Shown here one piece after another: positions 6,712-15,708 of a stretch of DNA of 64,000 nucleotides; the first letter of the stretch is position 1, and the number at the start of each line of letters is the position of its first letter. The notes beneath the pieces are model-generated. The model searched no databases. It was not told where the DNA came from and was given only the letters and a program-made list of their open reading frames with translations. The stretch spans positions 2,588,501-2,652,500 of the forward strand of contig NZ_CP075189.1 in the NCBI RefSeq assembly GCF_020510565.1. The letters run 5' to 3'. The translations under genes and the position numbers were made by a program. Source of the DNA: Ferribacterium limneticum. Its GTDB lineage: Bacteria; Pseudomonadota; Gammaproteobacteria; Burkholderiales; Rhodocyclaceae.

Positions 6712-7916
6712 GACAGCAGCTCCGCGAAGGATACAAAACGCACGGTGTCGCCGACGGCGATGGTGTTGCCCGGCGGGTTGAGGACCAGCCCGTCGCTCCA
6801 GCACAGCGAGGTGACGACGGCCGAGCCTTGATTTTTGTATAACTCGACGGCGCCTTGCGCGTTGAGCGAAGCGCGCAGGAATTCGAGGCGGGCGCCATCT
6901 GCCCTGCCCCACACCGAGGCGGACGGCAGATTCAGGACGCGCGGCGAAACGCTGGCCGCCCCCTGCAAACGCAGGATGAACGGGCGAACCATGGTCAGGA
7001 AGGTGACGAAGGCGGCGACCGGATTGCCGGGCAGGCCGAGGAACCAGGCCTTGCCATCCGCCTTGCGGATTTCGCCGAAGGCCAGCGGCTTGCCGGGCTT
7101 GATGGCGATCTTCCACATGTCGAGCCGGCCTTCGGCTTCGACGGCCGGCTTGACGTGGTCTTCCTCGCCGACCGAAACGCCGCCGCTGGTCAGCACCAGA
7201 TCGTTGTCGGCTGCGGCACGGCGCAAGGCATCGCGGGTCGCTTCGAGCGTATCGGCGATGGCGCCGAGGTCGCGGACTTCGCAGCCCATGCCTTCGAGCA
7301 GGGCGCGCAGCGCATAGCGGTTGGAGTTGTAGATGGCTCCGGGCGGCAGCGGCTCGCCCGGCTGGACGAGTTCGTCGCCGGTGAAGAAGACGCCGACGCG
7401 AACGCGGCGATAGACCGGCAGTTCGGGCAGGCCGGCCGAGGCGGCCAGGGCGATTTCCTGCGGGCGCAGCTTGGTGCCGGCCTTGAGGATTTCGGCGCCG
7501 ACCGAGATGTCTTCGCCGGCCCGGCGGATGTTTTCGCCTTCGCGCGGCATATGGTTGATGACGACGCCGTTTTCACCGTGCTCGCAGCGTTCCTGCATGA
7601 TCACGGCGTCGGCGCCGGCCGGGACCGGGGCGCCGGTGAAGATGCGGGCTGCCGTGCCGGGTTGCAATGTGGTGCCGACCGTGCCGGCCGGAATGCGCTG
7701 GCTGACCGGCAGGCAGACGCCGGCGGCGGTGATGTCGGCAACGCGCACGGCGTAACCGTCCATGGCCGAGTTGTCGAGCGGCGGTACTGCTACGGTCGAC
7801 TGCTGGGAAACGGCCAGAATGCGCCCGGCGGCGGCGGTAATAGGCAGCGAGCGGATTTCCTCGACCGGCTGGGCGGCGGCCAGCAGTTTTTCCAGGGCTT
7901 CTTCAAAACTCAGCAT
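6708..7916 (-). CDS. moeA: Molybdopterin molybdenumtransferase MoeA
   Basis: 402 residues, the normal length of MoeA, which inserts molybdate into adenylated molybdopterin. Visible landmarks are the N-terminal PLDNSAMDGYAVR loop, the GAIYNSNRYALRALL segment before the MPT-binding domain, and TSGGVSVGEEDHV, the signature glycine-rich loop. The final domain IV is present. The gene overlaps moaD at its 3' end and mobB at its 5' end, so all three are translated from one message. The start ATG follows closely on the mobB 3' end. Confidence 0.95.
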   Translation of the reverse strand: MLSFEEALEKLLAAAQPVEEIRSLPITAAAGRILAVSQQSTVAVPPLDNSAMDGYAVRVADITAAGVCLPVSQRIPAGTVGTTLQPGTAARIFTGAPVPAGADAVIMQERCEHGENGVVINHMPREGENIRRAGEDISVGAEILKAGTKLRPQEIALAASAGLPELPVYRRVRVGVFFTGDELVQPGEPLPPGAIYNSNRYALRALLEGMGCEVRDLGAIADTLEATRDALRRAAADNDLVLTSGGVSVGEEDHVKPAVEAEGRLDMWKIAIKPGKPLAFGEIRKADGKAWFLGLPGNPVAAFVTFLTMVRPFILRLQGAASVSPRVLNLPSASVWGRADGARLEFLRASLNAQGAVELYKNQGSAVVTSLCWSDGLVLNPPGNTIAVGDTVRFVSFAELLS

Positions 7917-8416
7917 GGGCGGGCCTGCAAATTAAGGTGGTTCATGACGAAATCGGCCATCGCGGCGTAGTCGTTGAGCGGCAGCGTCGGCAGGCTGGTT
8001 TCGATGGCGGCGTCGGTGGCCACGGCGACGATGTCGTGGCGCTCGGGGAAGAGCGGCGGCTTGCCGTTCTCCGGCCGGTAGACTTCGAGCTTGGGCACCG
8101 GTTCCTGCTTGAAGCCTTCGATTAGCACGAGATCGCAGGGTGAGAGGTGGCTGATCAGTTCGTTGAGCGTTGGTTCCACCTCGTCGCGCCGCTCGTGCAT
8201 GAGCGCCCAGCGGTCGCCGCAGGAGAGCAGCACCTCGGTGGCGCCGGCTTCGCGGTGGCGGTACGAATCCTTGCCCGGCTTGTCGATGTCGAAACCGTGG
8301 TGGGCGTGCTTGATCACCGACACCTTGAGGCCACGCGCCGTCAGTTGGGGGATGAGCTTTTCCAGCAAAGTCGTCTTGCCGGAGCCGGAATAACCGGCGA
8401 TACCGAAAATCTTCAT
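7910..8416 (-). CDS. mobB: Molybdopterin-guanine dinucleotide biosynthesis protein B
   Basis: A 168-residue P-loop protein with Walker A GYSGSGKTTLLEKL at residues 8-21 and the MobB pattern GLKVSVIKHAHHGFDIDKPGKDS nearby, plus LVLIEGFKQEPVPKLEVYR, where the Glu-Gly-Phe-Lys stretch is diagnostic. MobB binds GTP and assists MobA in attaching GMP to molybdopterin. It heads the mobB-moeA-moaD run on the minus strand and overlaps moeA by seven bases. It supports the presence of molybdoenzymes such as nitrate or (per)chlorate reductases elsewhere in the genome, though that is inference. Confidence 0.93.
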   Translation of the reverse strand: MKIFGIAGYSGSGKTTLLEKLIPQLTARGLKVSVIKHAHHGFDIDKPGKDSYRHREAGATEVLLSCGDRWALMHERRDEVEPTLNELISHLSPCDLVLIEGFKQEPVPKLEVYRPENGKPPLFPERHDIVAVATDAAIETSLPTLPLNDYAAMADFVMNHLNLQARPC

Positions 8417-8433
8417 GGGCGGATTTTACTCGC

Positions 8434-9567
8434 TCAGGCCACGAAAACCGGGGCGAAACCGCCGCCCGGCGTCCGGAAATTGGTGGTTTGGCCCTGGTAC
8501 AGGCGGGCGGCGACGAGCTGGATGCGGCCGGCGTAGACGTAGCAGCGGATGTCGGCTTTCATGGTCGTTTCGACACCATCGACCGGCACGACATGCTCGG
8601 ACGGATGCGCAATTTCCTGGGCGATGTAGCCGCCGTGCAGGATTTCTTCGAAGACCCGCTTGGTCAGCTTGTCGCCGCGATAGGCGGCGCGGCTGCCGAA
8701 GCCGGCTGGCGGTTTGAAGAACCAGCGTTTGCGCTCGGCCCAGAATTGCTCGCCCTGCTCCGGCGTGACGGCGACGGTTTTCGGGATGCCGGCGAGCAGG
8801 GTCTGGCGGGTTGCCTCGTCGACGCCGAGCGCCTGCAGCGCGGCCTCATCGGAGAGCTGCATGAGGTTGCGCTTGTCGGCGTAGAGGGCGTGGGCGCGTG
8901 GATGCGGCGTGACGACGACGCCACCCGATTCGAAAATTGCTCGAATTTTCCGGTTGACCGTGGCATCGAGCGCGAAGTCGGTCAGGCGGTTGTAGATCAG
9001 GTCGATGGGCTGGCCGGCGTGCAAAAGCTGCTGGCCGTCGCTCTCGAATTCGCCCGGATCGGCCACCACGGCGGCGATGCCGTGCTGCTCGAACAATTCC
9101 TTGAAGAGCGCGAATTCGGGGGCGAGAAACTGCTCGGCCGGGTTTTCATCGACGATGGCGATGCGGCGCAGCGGTGCGTCACCGCGTTCCAGGCGCCATT
9201 CCTCGCGGAACATGGCAACGTATTCGTCGCGAATCCGCGCGGCCTCTTCCGCATGGCCATGCGAAGCAAGCAGGTAGGCGTTGAGCAGACCGCCGCCAGC
9301 GTTGGTGTTGATCTCGATGAGCTTGGGGCCGGTTTCGGTCAGGTGAAAATCGTAGCCCATGAAAACGCCGCGCGACTTGACCGGCAGGCGGGCGATTTCC
9401 GGCGCCTGGGCCAGCGCATGTGCCTGATAGGCGGGCATTGCGATGACTGACTCAATGGCGGTAATGATGTTGGCCATGGCCTGCATCGGCCCGACGGCGA
9501 TGGTGATGTCGGCGCTGGAGAAGAATTGCGGCTGCTGCGCGCGCATTTGCTCGAAGATGGTTTTCAT
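8434..9567 (-). CDS. ATP-grasp-like protein of unknown substrate
   Basis: A 377-residue protein beginning MKTIFEQMRAQQPQFFSS. The middle contains GVFMGYDFHLTETGPKLIEI followed by NTNAGGG, a pattern of ATP-grasp ligases where the Glu-Ile-Asn triad binds metal-ATP; further on are KRWFFKPPAGFGSRAAYRG (Lys and a Gly-rich ATP loop) and TMKADIRCYVYAGRIQLVAA. The metal-binding segment precedes the ATP loop, an unusual order that may mean circular permutation. The product could be a peptide- or polyamine-type ligase. It carries an in-frame copy of the dispersed element (residues near ATVNRKIRAIF). A much longer frame upstream is a shadow of dinG. Confidence 0.7.
   Translation of the reverse strand: MKTIFEQMRAQQPQFFSSADITIAVGPMQAMANIITAIESVIAMPAYQAHALAQAPEIARLPVKSRGVFMGYDFHLTETGPKLIEINTNAGGGLLNAYLLASHGHAEEAARIRDEYVAMFREEWRLERGDAPLRRIAIVDENPAEQFLAPEFALFKELFEQHGIAAVVADPGEFESDGQQLLHAGQPIDLIYNRLTDFALDATVNRKIRAIFESGGVVVTPHPRAHALYADKRNLMQLSDEAALQALGVDEATRQTLLAGIPKTVAVTPEQGEQFWAERKRWFFKPPAGFGSRAAYRGDKLTKRVFEEILHGGYIAQEIAHPSEHVVPVDGVETTMKADIRCYVYAGRIQLVAARLYQGQTTNFRTPGGGFAPVFVA
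8929..8963 (+). repeat. Dispersed GGTTGACCGTGG element, copy 2
   Basis: Exact core at 8952-8963 with a T tract immediately upstream and a second, diverged A/T block about 11 bases before it. It lies in frame inside the ATP-grasp-like gene, where the coding strand reads ATVNRKIRAIFES. Confidence 0.85.
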
Positions 9568-9572
9568 CCGCT

Positions 9573-11495
9573 TTACCGGTTGGCGAAGAAATCGAGGACG
9601 ACCTGCAGTTCGCGGGTTCGTTTCATGGGCGGCAGACTTTGCCAGACGCGGCGGCCGTAGGGCTTTGATATGAGTCGTGGATCGCACATCATGAGCACGC
9701 CTTTGTCGTTCTCGTCGCGGATCAGCCGGCCGGCGCCCTGCTTGACGTTGATGACAGCGCGCGGCAGCTGGTATTCCATGAAGGCGTTGCGGCCTTCCTT
9801 TTTCATCTGCTCGATGCGCGCCGAGAGCACGGGGTCGTCGGGCGGCGCGAAGGGAATCTTGTCGATGACGACGAGCGACAGCGCCTCGCCGCGCACGTCG
9901 ACGCCTTCCCAGAAGCTCTGGCTGCCGACCAGGATGGAATTGCCGTGGTGGCGGAAGCGTTGCAGCAGATCGTTCTTGCTGCCCTCGCCCTGGACGAGCA
10001 GCGGCATGTCGATGTTTTCGTCTTCGAGCTTGGCCTTGAGCAGTTCGTGCGTGCGGCGCATGGCACGCAAGCTGGTGCACAGGAAGAAGGCGCCGCCGTT
10101 GGCCGCCTTGACGGCCGGCCAGGCAGCGTCGACGACGGCATCGGTGTAGTTCCAGTCGTTCGGGTCGGGCATGCCGAGCGGCGCGTAGAGGATGGCCTGC
10201 TTGTCGTAGTCGAAGGGGCTGTGCCAGCAGGCGGAATCCGGCTCGCCGAGGCCGAGTTCGGCGCAGTAGTGGTGGAACTTGCCCTGCACGGCCAAGGTGG
10301 CCGAGGTGAAGATCCACGCCCGCGGATGGCCGCCCATCTGCTTGCGGAAAATTTCGGCGACATTGAGCGGTGTCGCGTTGAGCTGCAGCGAATGGGTGAA
10401 GGCTTCGGCCCAGCGGACGTAGCCGGGCGTCGGGTTCTGCCACTGGGCGAGGTGCTGGACGAGTTCGGTGGCGCGCTGCCAGCATTTCTCGAGGCCCTCG
10501 GCGCGTTCGGCCTGGGTTTCGAGCAAGGCGGCGAAGGCCACCACTTCGGCCTCTAGCGCCTTGAGGGCGGCTTCAAAATCAGGCTTTTCTTCCAGTTGAC
10601 CGTAGGAGAAGCGGCCGCTGTCGACGCCGACGGCCAGCCGCAAGTCCTTGGCGGCCTTTTCGACCTTCTTGCTGGTTTCCGGCAGAGCCAGGCAGTCGCG
10701 GGCGTTGGTCAGCGCTTCGGCGCGGACGTCGCGGGCCAGATCGAGGACCTGCGCCGTCGAAATGCTGTCGCCGAAGAAGAGCGTCGCTACTTCCGGCAGC
10801 TGGTGGGCTTCGTCGAAGATGACCGTGTTGCAGGCGGGGAGCAGTTCGGCCATGCCTTCGTCGCGAAGCATGACGTCGGCGAAGAACAGGTGGTGATTAA
10901 CGACGACCAGATCGGCCGCCATCGCCTCGCGCCGGGCGAGCATGACGAAGCATTCCTTGTAGTCCGGGCATTCCTGGCCAAGGCAGTTGTCGCGCGTCGA
11001 GGTGGCGTGGCTCCACACTGGCGAATTCTCGGAAACCTCGATGCATTCAGCCTTGTCGCCGCTCTGCGTGGTCTTGGCGAAAACCGAGATGCGACGGGCA
11101 TCGGCGGCGTCCTCGCGGGTCAGGAAACGGCCGTCGGCGATGGCGTGTTGCAGGTGATAAGGACAAACGTAGTTGGCCCGGCCCTTGAGCAGCGCGATCT
11201 TCACCGGTGCCTTGAGCGCGTCGCGGACCATCGGCAGGTCCTTGTTGAAGAGCTGATCCTGCAGTGTTTTGGTGCCGGTGGAGACGATTACCTTGCCGTT
11301 CGACTGCAAGGCCGGGACGAGGTAGGCGAAAGTCTTGCCCGTGCCGGTGCCGGCCTCGGCGATGAAGACCGAACAGCCCTTGATGGCGGCGGCGATGCGC
11401 TCGGCCATGTCAAGCTGCTGTTCGCGGATGCGATAACCGCTGATGGCCCGGGCGAGCGGGCCTTCGGGAGAGAATATTTCCGGGAGGGAAGACAA
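9573..11495 (-). CDS. dinG: DinG/YoaA-type ATP-dependent DNA helicase
   Basis: A 640-residue XPD-like superfamily 2 helicase. Walker A GTGTGKT lies at residues 49-55, the DEAH box reads VIFDEAHQLPE, and the iron-sulfur cluster ligands appear as YVCPYHL and CLGQECPDYKEC. Motifs IV-VI follow (VGSQSFWEGVDVRGEAL; QGAGRLIRDENDKG). The length and the iron-sulfur domain fit YoaA better than E. coli DinG. Such helicases unwind 5'-3' and resolve R-loops, or support replication-fork repair with the polymerase chi subunit. The only start that keeps the N-terminal RIREQQLDMAERIA motif is TTG at 11495, with a weak ribosome site. Confidence 0.9.
   Translation of the reverse strand: MSSLPEIFSPEGPLARAISGYRIREQQLDMAERIAAAIKGCSVFIAEAGTGTGKTFAYLVPALQSNGKVIVSTGTKTLQDQLFNKDLPMVRDALKAPVKIALLKGRANYVCPYHLQHAIADGRFLTREDAADARRISVFAKTTQSGDKAECIEVSENSPVWSHATSTRDNCLGQECPDYKECFVMLARREAMAADLVVVNHHLFFADVMLRDEGMAELLPACNTVIFDEAHQLPEVATLFFGDSISTAQVLDLARDVRAEALTNARDCLALPETSKKVEKAAKDLRLAVGVDSGRFSYGQLEEKPDFEAALKALEAEVVAFAALLETQAERAEGLEKCWQRATELVQHLAQWQNPTPGYVRWAEAFTHSLQLNATPLNVAEIFRKQMGGHPRAWIFTSATLAVQGKFHHYCAELGLGEPDSACWHSPFDYDKQAILYAPLGMPDPNDWNYTDAVVDAAWPAVKAANGGAFFLCTSLRAMRRTHELLKAKLEDENIDMPLLVQGEGSKNDLLQRFRHHGNSILVGSQSFWEGVDVRGEALSLVVIDKIPFAPPDDPVLSARIEQMKKEGRNAFMEYQLPRAVINVKQGAGRLIRDENDKGVLMMCDPRLISKPYGRRVWQSLPPMKRTRELQVVLDFFANR
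10572..10606 (+). repeat. Dispersed element, diverged copy inside dinG
   Basis: Reads CCAGTTGACCGTAGG at 10592-10606, one base away from the common core variant, with T-rich sequence before it. The dinG strand encodes SYGQLEEKPDFEA, resembling the [12 protein letters not shown] peptide made by the ligA copy. Confidence 0.5.
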
Positions 11496-11558
11496 GGGAA
11501 GAAGCCTGAAAAATCAGGGCCGAATCTTAGCAGATGCGGGGTCTGCCGACGTCATTCC

Positions 11559-11654
11559 AACCCCTCCCGGCCTCCCCTTATCAGGGGAGGAGAACCCCAA
11601 ACCGAGCGCGATCAAGCCCCCTCCCCTGACAAGGGGAGGGCTGGGGAGGGGTTT
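11559..11654. repeat. Nested GC-rich inverted repeat
   Basis: Two roughly 32-base arms (11559-11590 and 11622-11654) are near-perfect reverse complements, and each arm is itself a hairpin, as in CCTCCCCTTATCAGGGGAGG and the right-hand CCCTCCCCTGACAAGGGGAG. The layout resembles a BIME/REP pair. It lies between the start of dinG and the 3' end of the LysR-type gene. Confidence 0.8.
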
Positions 11655-11668
11655 TACGGACGGCTCAA

Positions 11669-12580
11669 TCAGGCCCGCTGATCGTCAGCCTGCCCCCGAT
11701 ATTCCGGGCACAGCGCCAACCCCGCCTTCAGCGCATCGACCAGCAGACGCACCTTGGGCAGCGAGTAGCGCCGTTGCGGATAAACGGCCCAGACAGCGGT
11801 ATTCGGCGGCTGATTGGCGTCGAGCAGGGAAACCAGCTCGCCCCGGCGCAAGGGTTCGAGGACGTAATAATCGGGCAGTTGGCACAAGCCAAAACCGCGC
11901 AGCGCGGCATCGAGCACGGCCTGACCGCTGTTGCAGCGCCAGTTGCCACTGGGCCGGAACTGGTGCTCGTGCCCATTTTGCTGAAAGCTCCAGGTGTCGC
12001 CGGTGCCGATCAGGCAGTTGTGCTGGCCGAGTTCGGACAGCGTATGCGGCCGGCCATATTTTTCCAGGTAGGCCGGCGCGGCGCACAGGTACATGGCGCG
12101 CGGTGCGAGCCGGGTGGCGACCAGGCTCGATTCGCTGAGCCGGCCGAGGCGGATGGCCAGATCGAAGCCCTCGTGCACCATGTCGAGGGTGCGGTTGGTC
12201 AGTTCGATTTCAACCTTGAGCGCCGGGTAGCCTGCCATGAACTCATTGACCAGCGGCACGATGAAACGCTCGCCGTAGGCGACGGCGGCCGTCATGCGCA
12301 GCAGGCCGGTCGGCGCGCTGTGCAGGTCGCTGATAGTCAGGAAGGCTTCGTCGCGCTCTTCAATCAGGCGCTGGCAACGGGCGAGGAAAGTCTGGCCGGC
12401 TTCGGTCAGCGAAACGCGGCGCGTCGTCCGGTAGAGCAGCCGGGCTTGCAGGCGTTCTTCGAGCAATGCCACCTGCCGGCTGACATGCGACGACGACAGG
12501 CGCAGGCGCTCGGCGGCACGCGAGAAGTTGCCGCACTCGGCGACGGCGACAAATTCATCCAGCCCTTCCCAGCGACTCAT
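11669..12580 (-). CDS. LysR-family transcriptional regulator
   Basis: 303 residues with the standard LysR layout. The N-terminal winged helix-turn-helix covers about residues 5-65 (FVAVAECGNFSRAAERLRLS and SHVSRQVALLEERLQARLLY), followed by the TTRRVSLTEAGQTF wing and a periplasmic-binding-protein-like effector domain of about 200 residues. It is transcribed away from adhC-fghA with about 130 bases between the two starts, so it is a candidate regulator of formaldehyde detoxification, but many LysR genes sit next to unrelated genes. The inducer cannot be told from sequence. Confidence 0.9.
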   Translation of the reverse strand: MSRWEGLDEFVAVAECGNFSRAAERLRLSSSHVSRQVALLEERLQARLLYRTTRRVSLTEAGQTFLARCQRLIEERDEAFLTISDLHSAPTGLLRMTAAVAYGERFIVPLVNEFMAGYPALKVEIELTNRTLDMVHEGFDLAIRLGRLSESSLVATRLAPRAMYLCAAPAYLEKYGRPHTLSELGQHNCLIGTGDTWSFQQNGHEHQFRPSGNWRCNSGQAVLDAALRGFGLCQLPDYYVLEPLRRGELVSLLDANQPPNTAVWAVYPQRRYSLPKVRLLVDALKAGLALCPEYRGQADDQRA

Positions 12581-12638
12581 TTTCTGCGCCTTCCCCGACG
12601 AATTTGATTATCCCTGTTCAGCAACAATCATTCCTTGA

Positions 12639-13823
<1,185 letters not shown>

Positions 13824-13833
13824 GGCACCGGCC

Positions 13834-14685
13834 ATGACGCTCGAAAACCTTTCCTGCCAGAAAAGCGCCGGCGGCTGGACCAAGCGCTACCGGCACCGCT
13901 CGACGACGCTTGGCTGCAACATGACGTTCTCGATCTATCTGCCGCCGCAGATAGAAAGCGGTGAGAAGCTGCCGGTGCTCTACTGGCTGTCCGGCCTGAG
14001 CTGCACCGACGAGACTTTCATGCAGAAAGCCGGCGCCCAGCGGATTGCCGCCGAACTCGGCATGGTTATCGTCGCCCCCGACACCAGCCCGCGCGGCGAT
14101 GACGTGCCGGGCGATCCGGATGGCGGCTGGGATTTCGGCCACGGTGCCGGCTTTTACCTTAACGCAACACAAGCGCCGTGGGCGCAGCATTACCGAATGC
14201 ACGACTACGTGGTGCACGAACTGCCGGCGCTGATCGAAGCCAGCTTTCCGGTGTCGGACAAACGCGGCATCAGCGGCCATTCGATGGGCGGCCATGGGGC
14301 GCTGGTCTGCGCCCTGCGCAACCCGGGCCGCTACCAGTCGCTTTCGGCCTTCGCGCCAATCTGCAACCCGATGATCGTGCCCTGGGGCGAAAAAGCTTTC
14401 TCGCGTTACCTCGGCGAAGACCGCTCGCAATGGCGCGAATGGGATGCCAGCCAGCTCATTGCCACGGCGGCCGAAAAACTGCCGATCCTGATCGATCAGG
14501 GCGACCGCGACCAGTTCCTGAGCGTCCAGCTCAAACCGGAGGTCTTGCAGGTCGCCGCGCTGGCTGCCGGACACCCGCTCGACTTGCGCATGCAGCACGG
14601 CTACGACCACAGCTATTATTTCATCGCCAGTTTCATCGAAGACCACCTGCGCCATCACGCCCGGGCACTCCTGCCGTCAGCCTGA
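13834..14685 (+). CDS. fghA: S-formylglutathione hydrolase
   Basis: 283 residues of the esterase-D/S-formylglutathione hydrolase family. The nucleophile elbow is [10 protein letters not shown], the oxyanion region is [18 protein letters not shown], and the catalytic Asp and His lie in DQGDRDQFL and [10 protein letters not shown]. It hydrolyses S-formylglutathione made by the preceding AdhC, releasing formate and glutathione. The close spacing to adhC shows a formaldehyde-detoxification operon, useful for methylated compounds or demethylation reactions. A strong hairpin at 14882-14915 follows at some distance. Confidence 0.95.
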   Translation: MTLENLSCQKSAGGWTKRYRHRSTTLGCNMTFSIYLPPQIESGEKLPVLYWLSGLSCTDETFMQKAGAQRIAAELGMVIVAPDTSPRGDDVPGDPDGGWDFGHGAGFYLNATQAPWAQHYRMHDYVVHELPALIEASFPVSDKRGISGHSMGGHGALVCALRNPGRYQSLSAFAPICNPMIVPWGEKAFSRYLGEDRSQWREWDASQLIATAAEKLPILIDQGDRDQFLSVQLKPEVLQVAALAAGHPLDLRMQHGYDHSYYFIASFIEDHLRHHARALLPSA

Positions 14686-14980
14686 GAATCACGCCGCCTT
14701 CGGTCAGAAAGCCGATGGCGGCGTGCTCTGCGGCAGCGCAATACGGCTGCGCACACAACGACACGCACTGTTGCAAACGGTTACTTGAAGTCCGCTGGCC
14801 CGTCCCTTATCTTGGACACATGCGCTGACCAGACATCAGCCCTGACGGCCCTACCCACCTCCCCCTCCCCCGGGCCGTCCAGAAAGCCTCGTACTCCCCC
14901 CGGTACGAGGCTTTCGCCTTTTCAGGGCGGCACTTTCGGCTATCCTTTCAGCCAACGCATTCGCCCGCCAGCCAGCCAGC
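14686..14980. other. Intergenic stretch with one hairpin
   Basis: About 295 bases between fghA and the RNase H-like gene. Apart from the hairpin at 14882-14915 I see no gene; the short frames here lack ribosome sites and coding character. Confidence 0.6.
14882..14915 (+). terminator. Strong hairpin, probable terminator
   Basis: A 13-bp perfect stem (GAAAGCCTCGTAC at 14882-14894 and its complement at 14903-14915) with an 8-base C-rich loop, then GCCTTTT. It could end the adhC-fghA transcript or an antisense one. Confidence 0.65.
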
Positions 14981-15472
14981 ATGTCGAAAAGACGAAAAAA
15001 GAAAATTGCCCGAGTCATCCACCCGTCGGTGAGCCCGCTGCCCTTACGACTCGCCCCGCTCTACGCCGGACACCTGCAGGTCTTCAGCGACGCCAGCCAG
15101 AAACGGCACGGCGGACTCGCCGCCATCCTCTTTGCCACGCCGGACAGCGACGCGGTCGTCAGGTCGCGCACCGTGCCCATCATCGGCAGCAACGAACTCG
15201 AACTGCAGGCAACGCTTTTTGCACTGGAACAGGCCCGAGACCTGTTCCCCGGCCAACAGTTCGCGTTGTTTTCGGATAATCAGGACGCAGTGCTTCGGCT
15301 CAACCGCTGCAAGACCGAAGGTCTGGAGCAGGACCCCGAGTTGCGGCAGATGCTCGGCGAGCAGGAACTAGTCGTCACCCTGGCCAATGCGTCCATTTGC
15401 TGGATCAAGGGACACGGCAGTTGCCGGGGCAACATCCTGGCCGATCAGCACGCGGCGGAGGCCGCGCGCTAG
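14981..15472 (+). CDS. RNase H-fold protein
   Basis: A 163-residue protein with a very basic N-terminus (MSKRRKKKIARV) and an RNase HI-like core. The expected acidic positions are visible: Asp in LQVFSDAS, Glu in SNELELQATLFAL, Asp in FALFSDNQDAV, and the final IKGHGSCRGNILADQHAAEAA, which matches the His...Asn..AD..A end of RNase H. The core is shorter than standard RnhA and may be a ribonuclease or an RNA/DNA-hybrid-binding relative of unknown substrate. It stands alone, convergent with ppsA. Confidence 0.75.
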   Translation: MSKRRKKKIARVIHPSVSPLPLRLAPLYAGHLQVFSDASQKRHGGLAAILFATPDSDAVVRSRTVPIIGSNELELQATLFALEQARDLFPGQQFALFSDNQDAVLRLNRCKTEGLEQDPELRQMLGEQELVVTLANASICWIKGHGSCRGNILADQHAAEAAR

Positions 15473-15626
15473 GCCCTACCAACCTAAGGGGGTGACGAAG
15501 ACTTCATCGGGTCGGCGCAACTGGCAGCGTATGCGAGCCTTCGATCAGATCGCCGACACATCCATTTATGGCCTCGTCATCGTCTGGTTTATTCATTTAA
15601 GCAACGACTATCAAGTCAACGAAACG

Positions 15627-15651
15627 AAAAAGGCCGGGATCGCTCCCGGCC
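15627..15651 (-). terminator. Rho-independent terminator of ppsA
   Basis: Reading leftwards from ppsA, GGCCGGGA (15644-15651) pairs with TCCCGGCC (15632-15639) around a 4-base loop, followed by a T run (15627-15631). Confidence 0.85.
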
Positions 15652-15690
15652 ATTTCATTTTTGGCTCATTTTTCCGGTTGACCGTGGAAA
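15652..15690 (+). repeat. Dispersed GGTTGACCGTGG element, copy 3
   Basis: Exact core at 15676-15687, preceded by two T tracts with GGC between them. It is followed by CCACGGT so that ACCGTGG-AAA-CCACGGT (15681-15697) forms a hairpin. Located between the convergent RNase H-like and ppsA genes, just past the ppsA stop. Confidence 0.9.
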
Positions 15691-15708
15691 CCACGGTCTT
15701 CGCGGCAA

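Noticed and set aside
9570-10485. Upstream extension of the ATP-grasp-like frame
   Set aside because: The Arg/Ala/Pro-rich sequence is the opposite-frame shadow of dinG; the ATG at 9567 gives a normal start.
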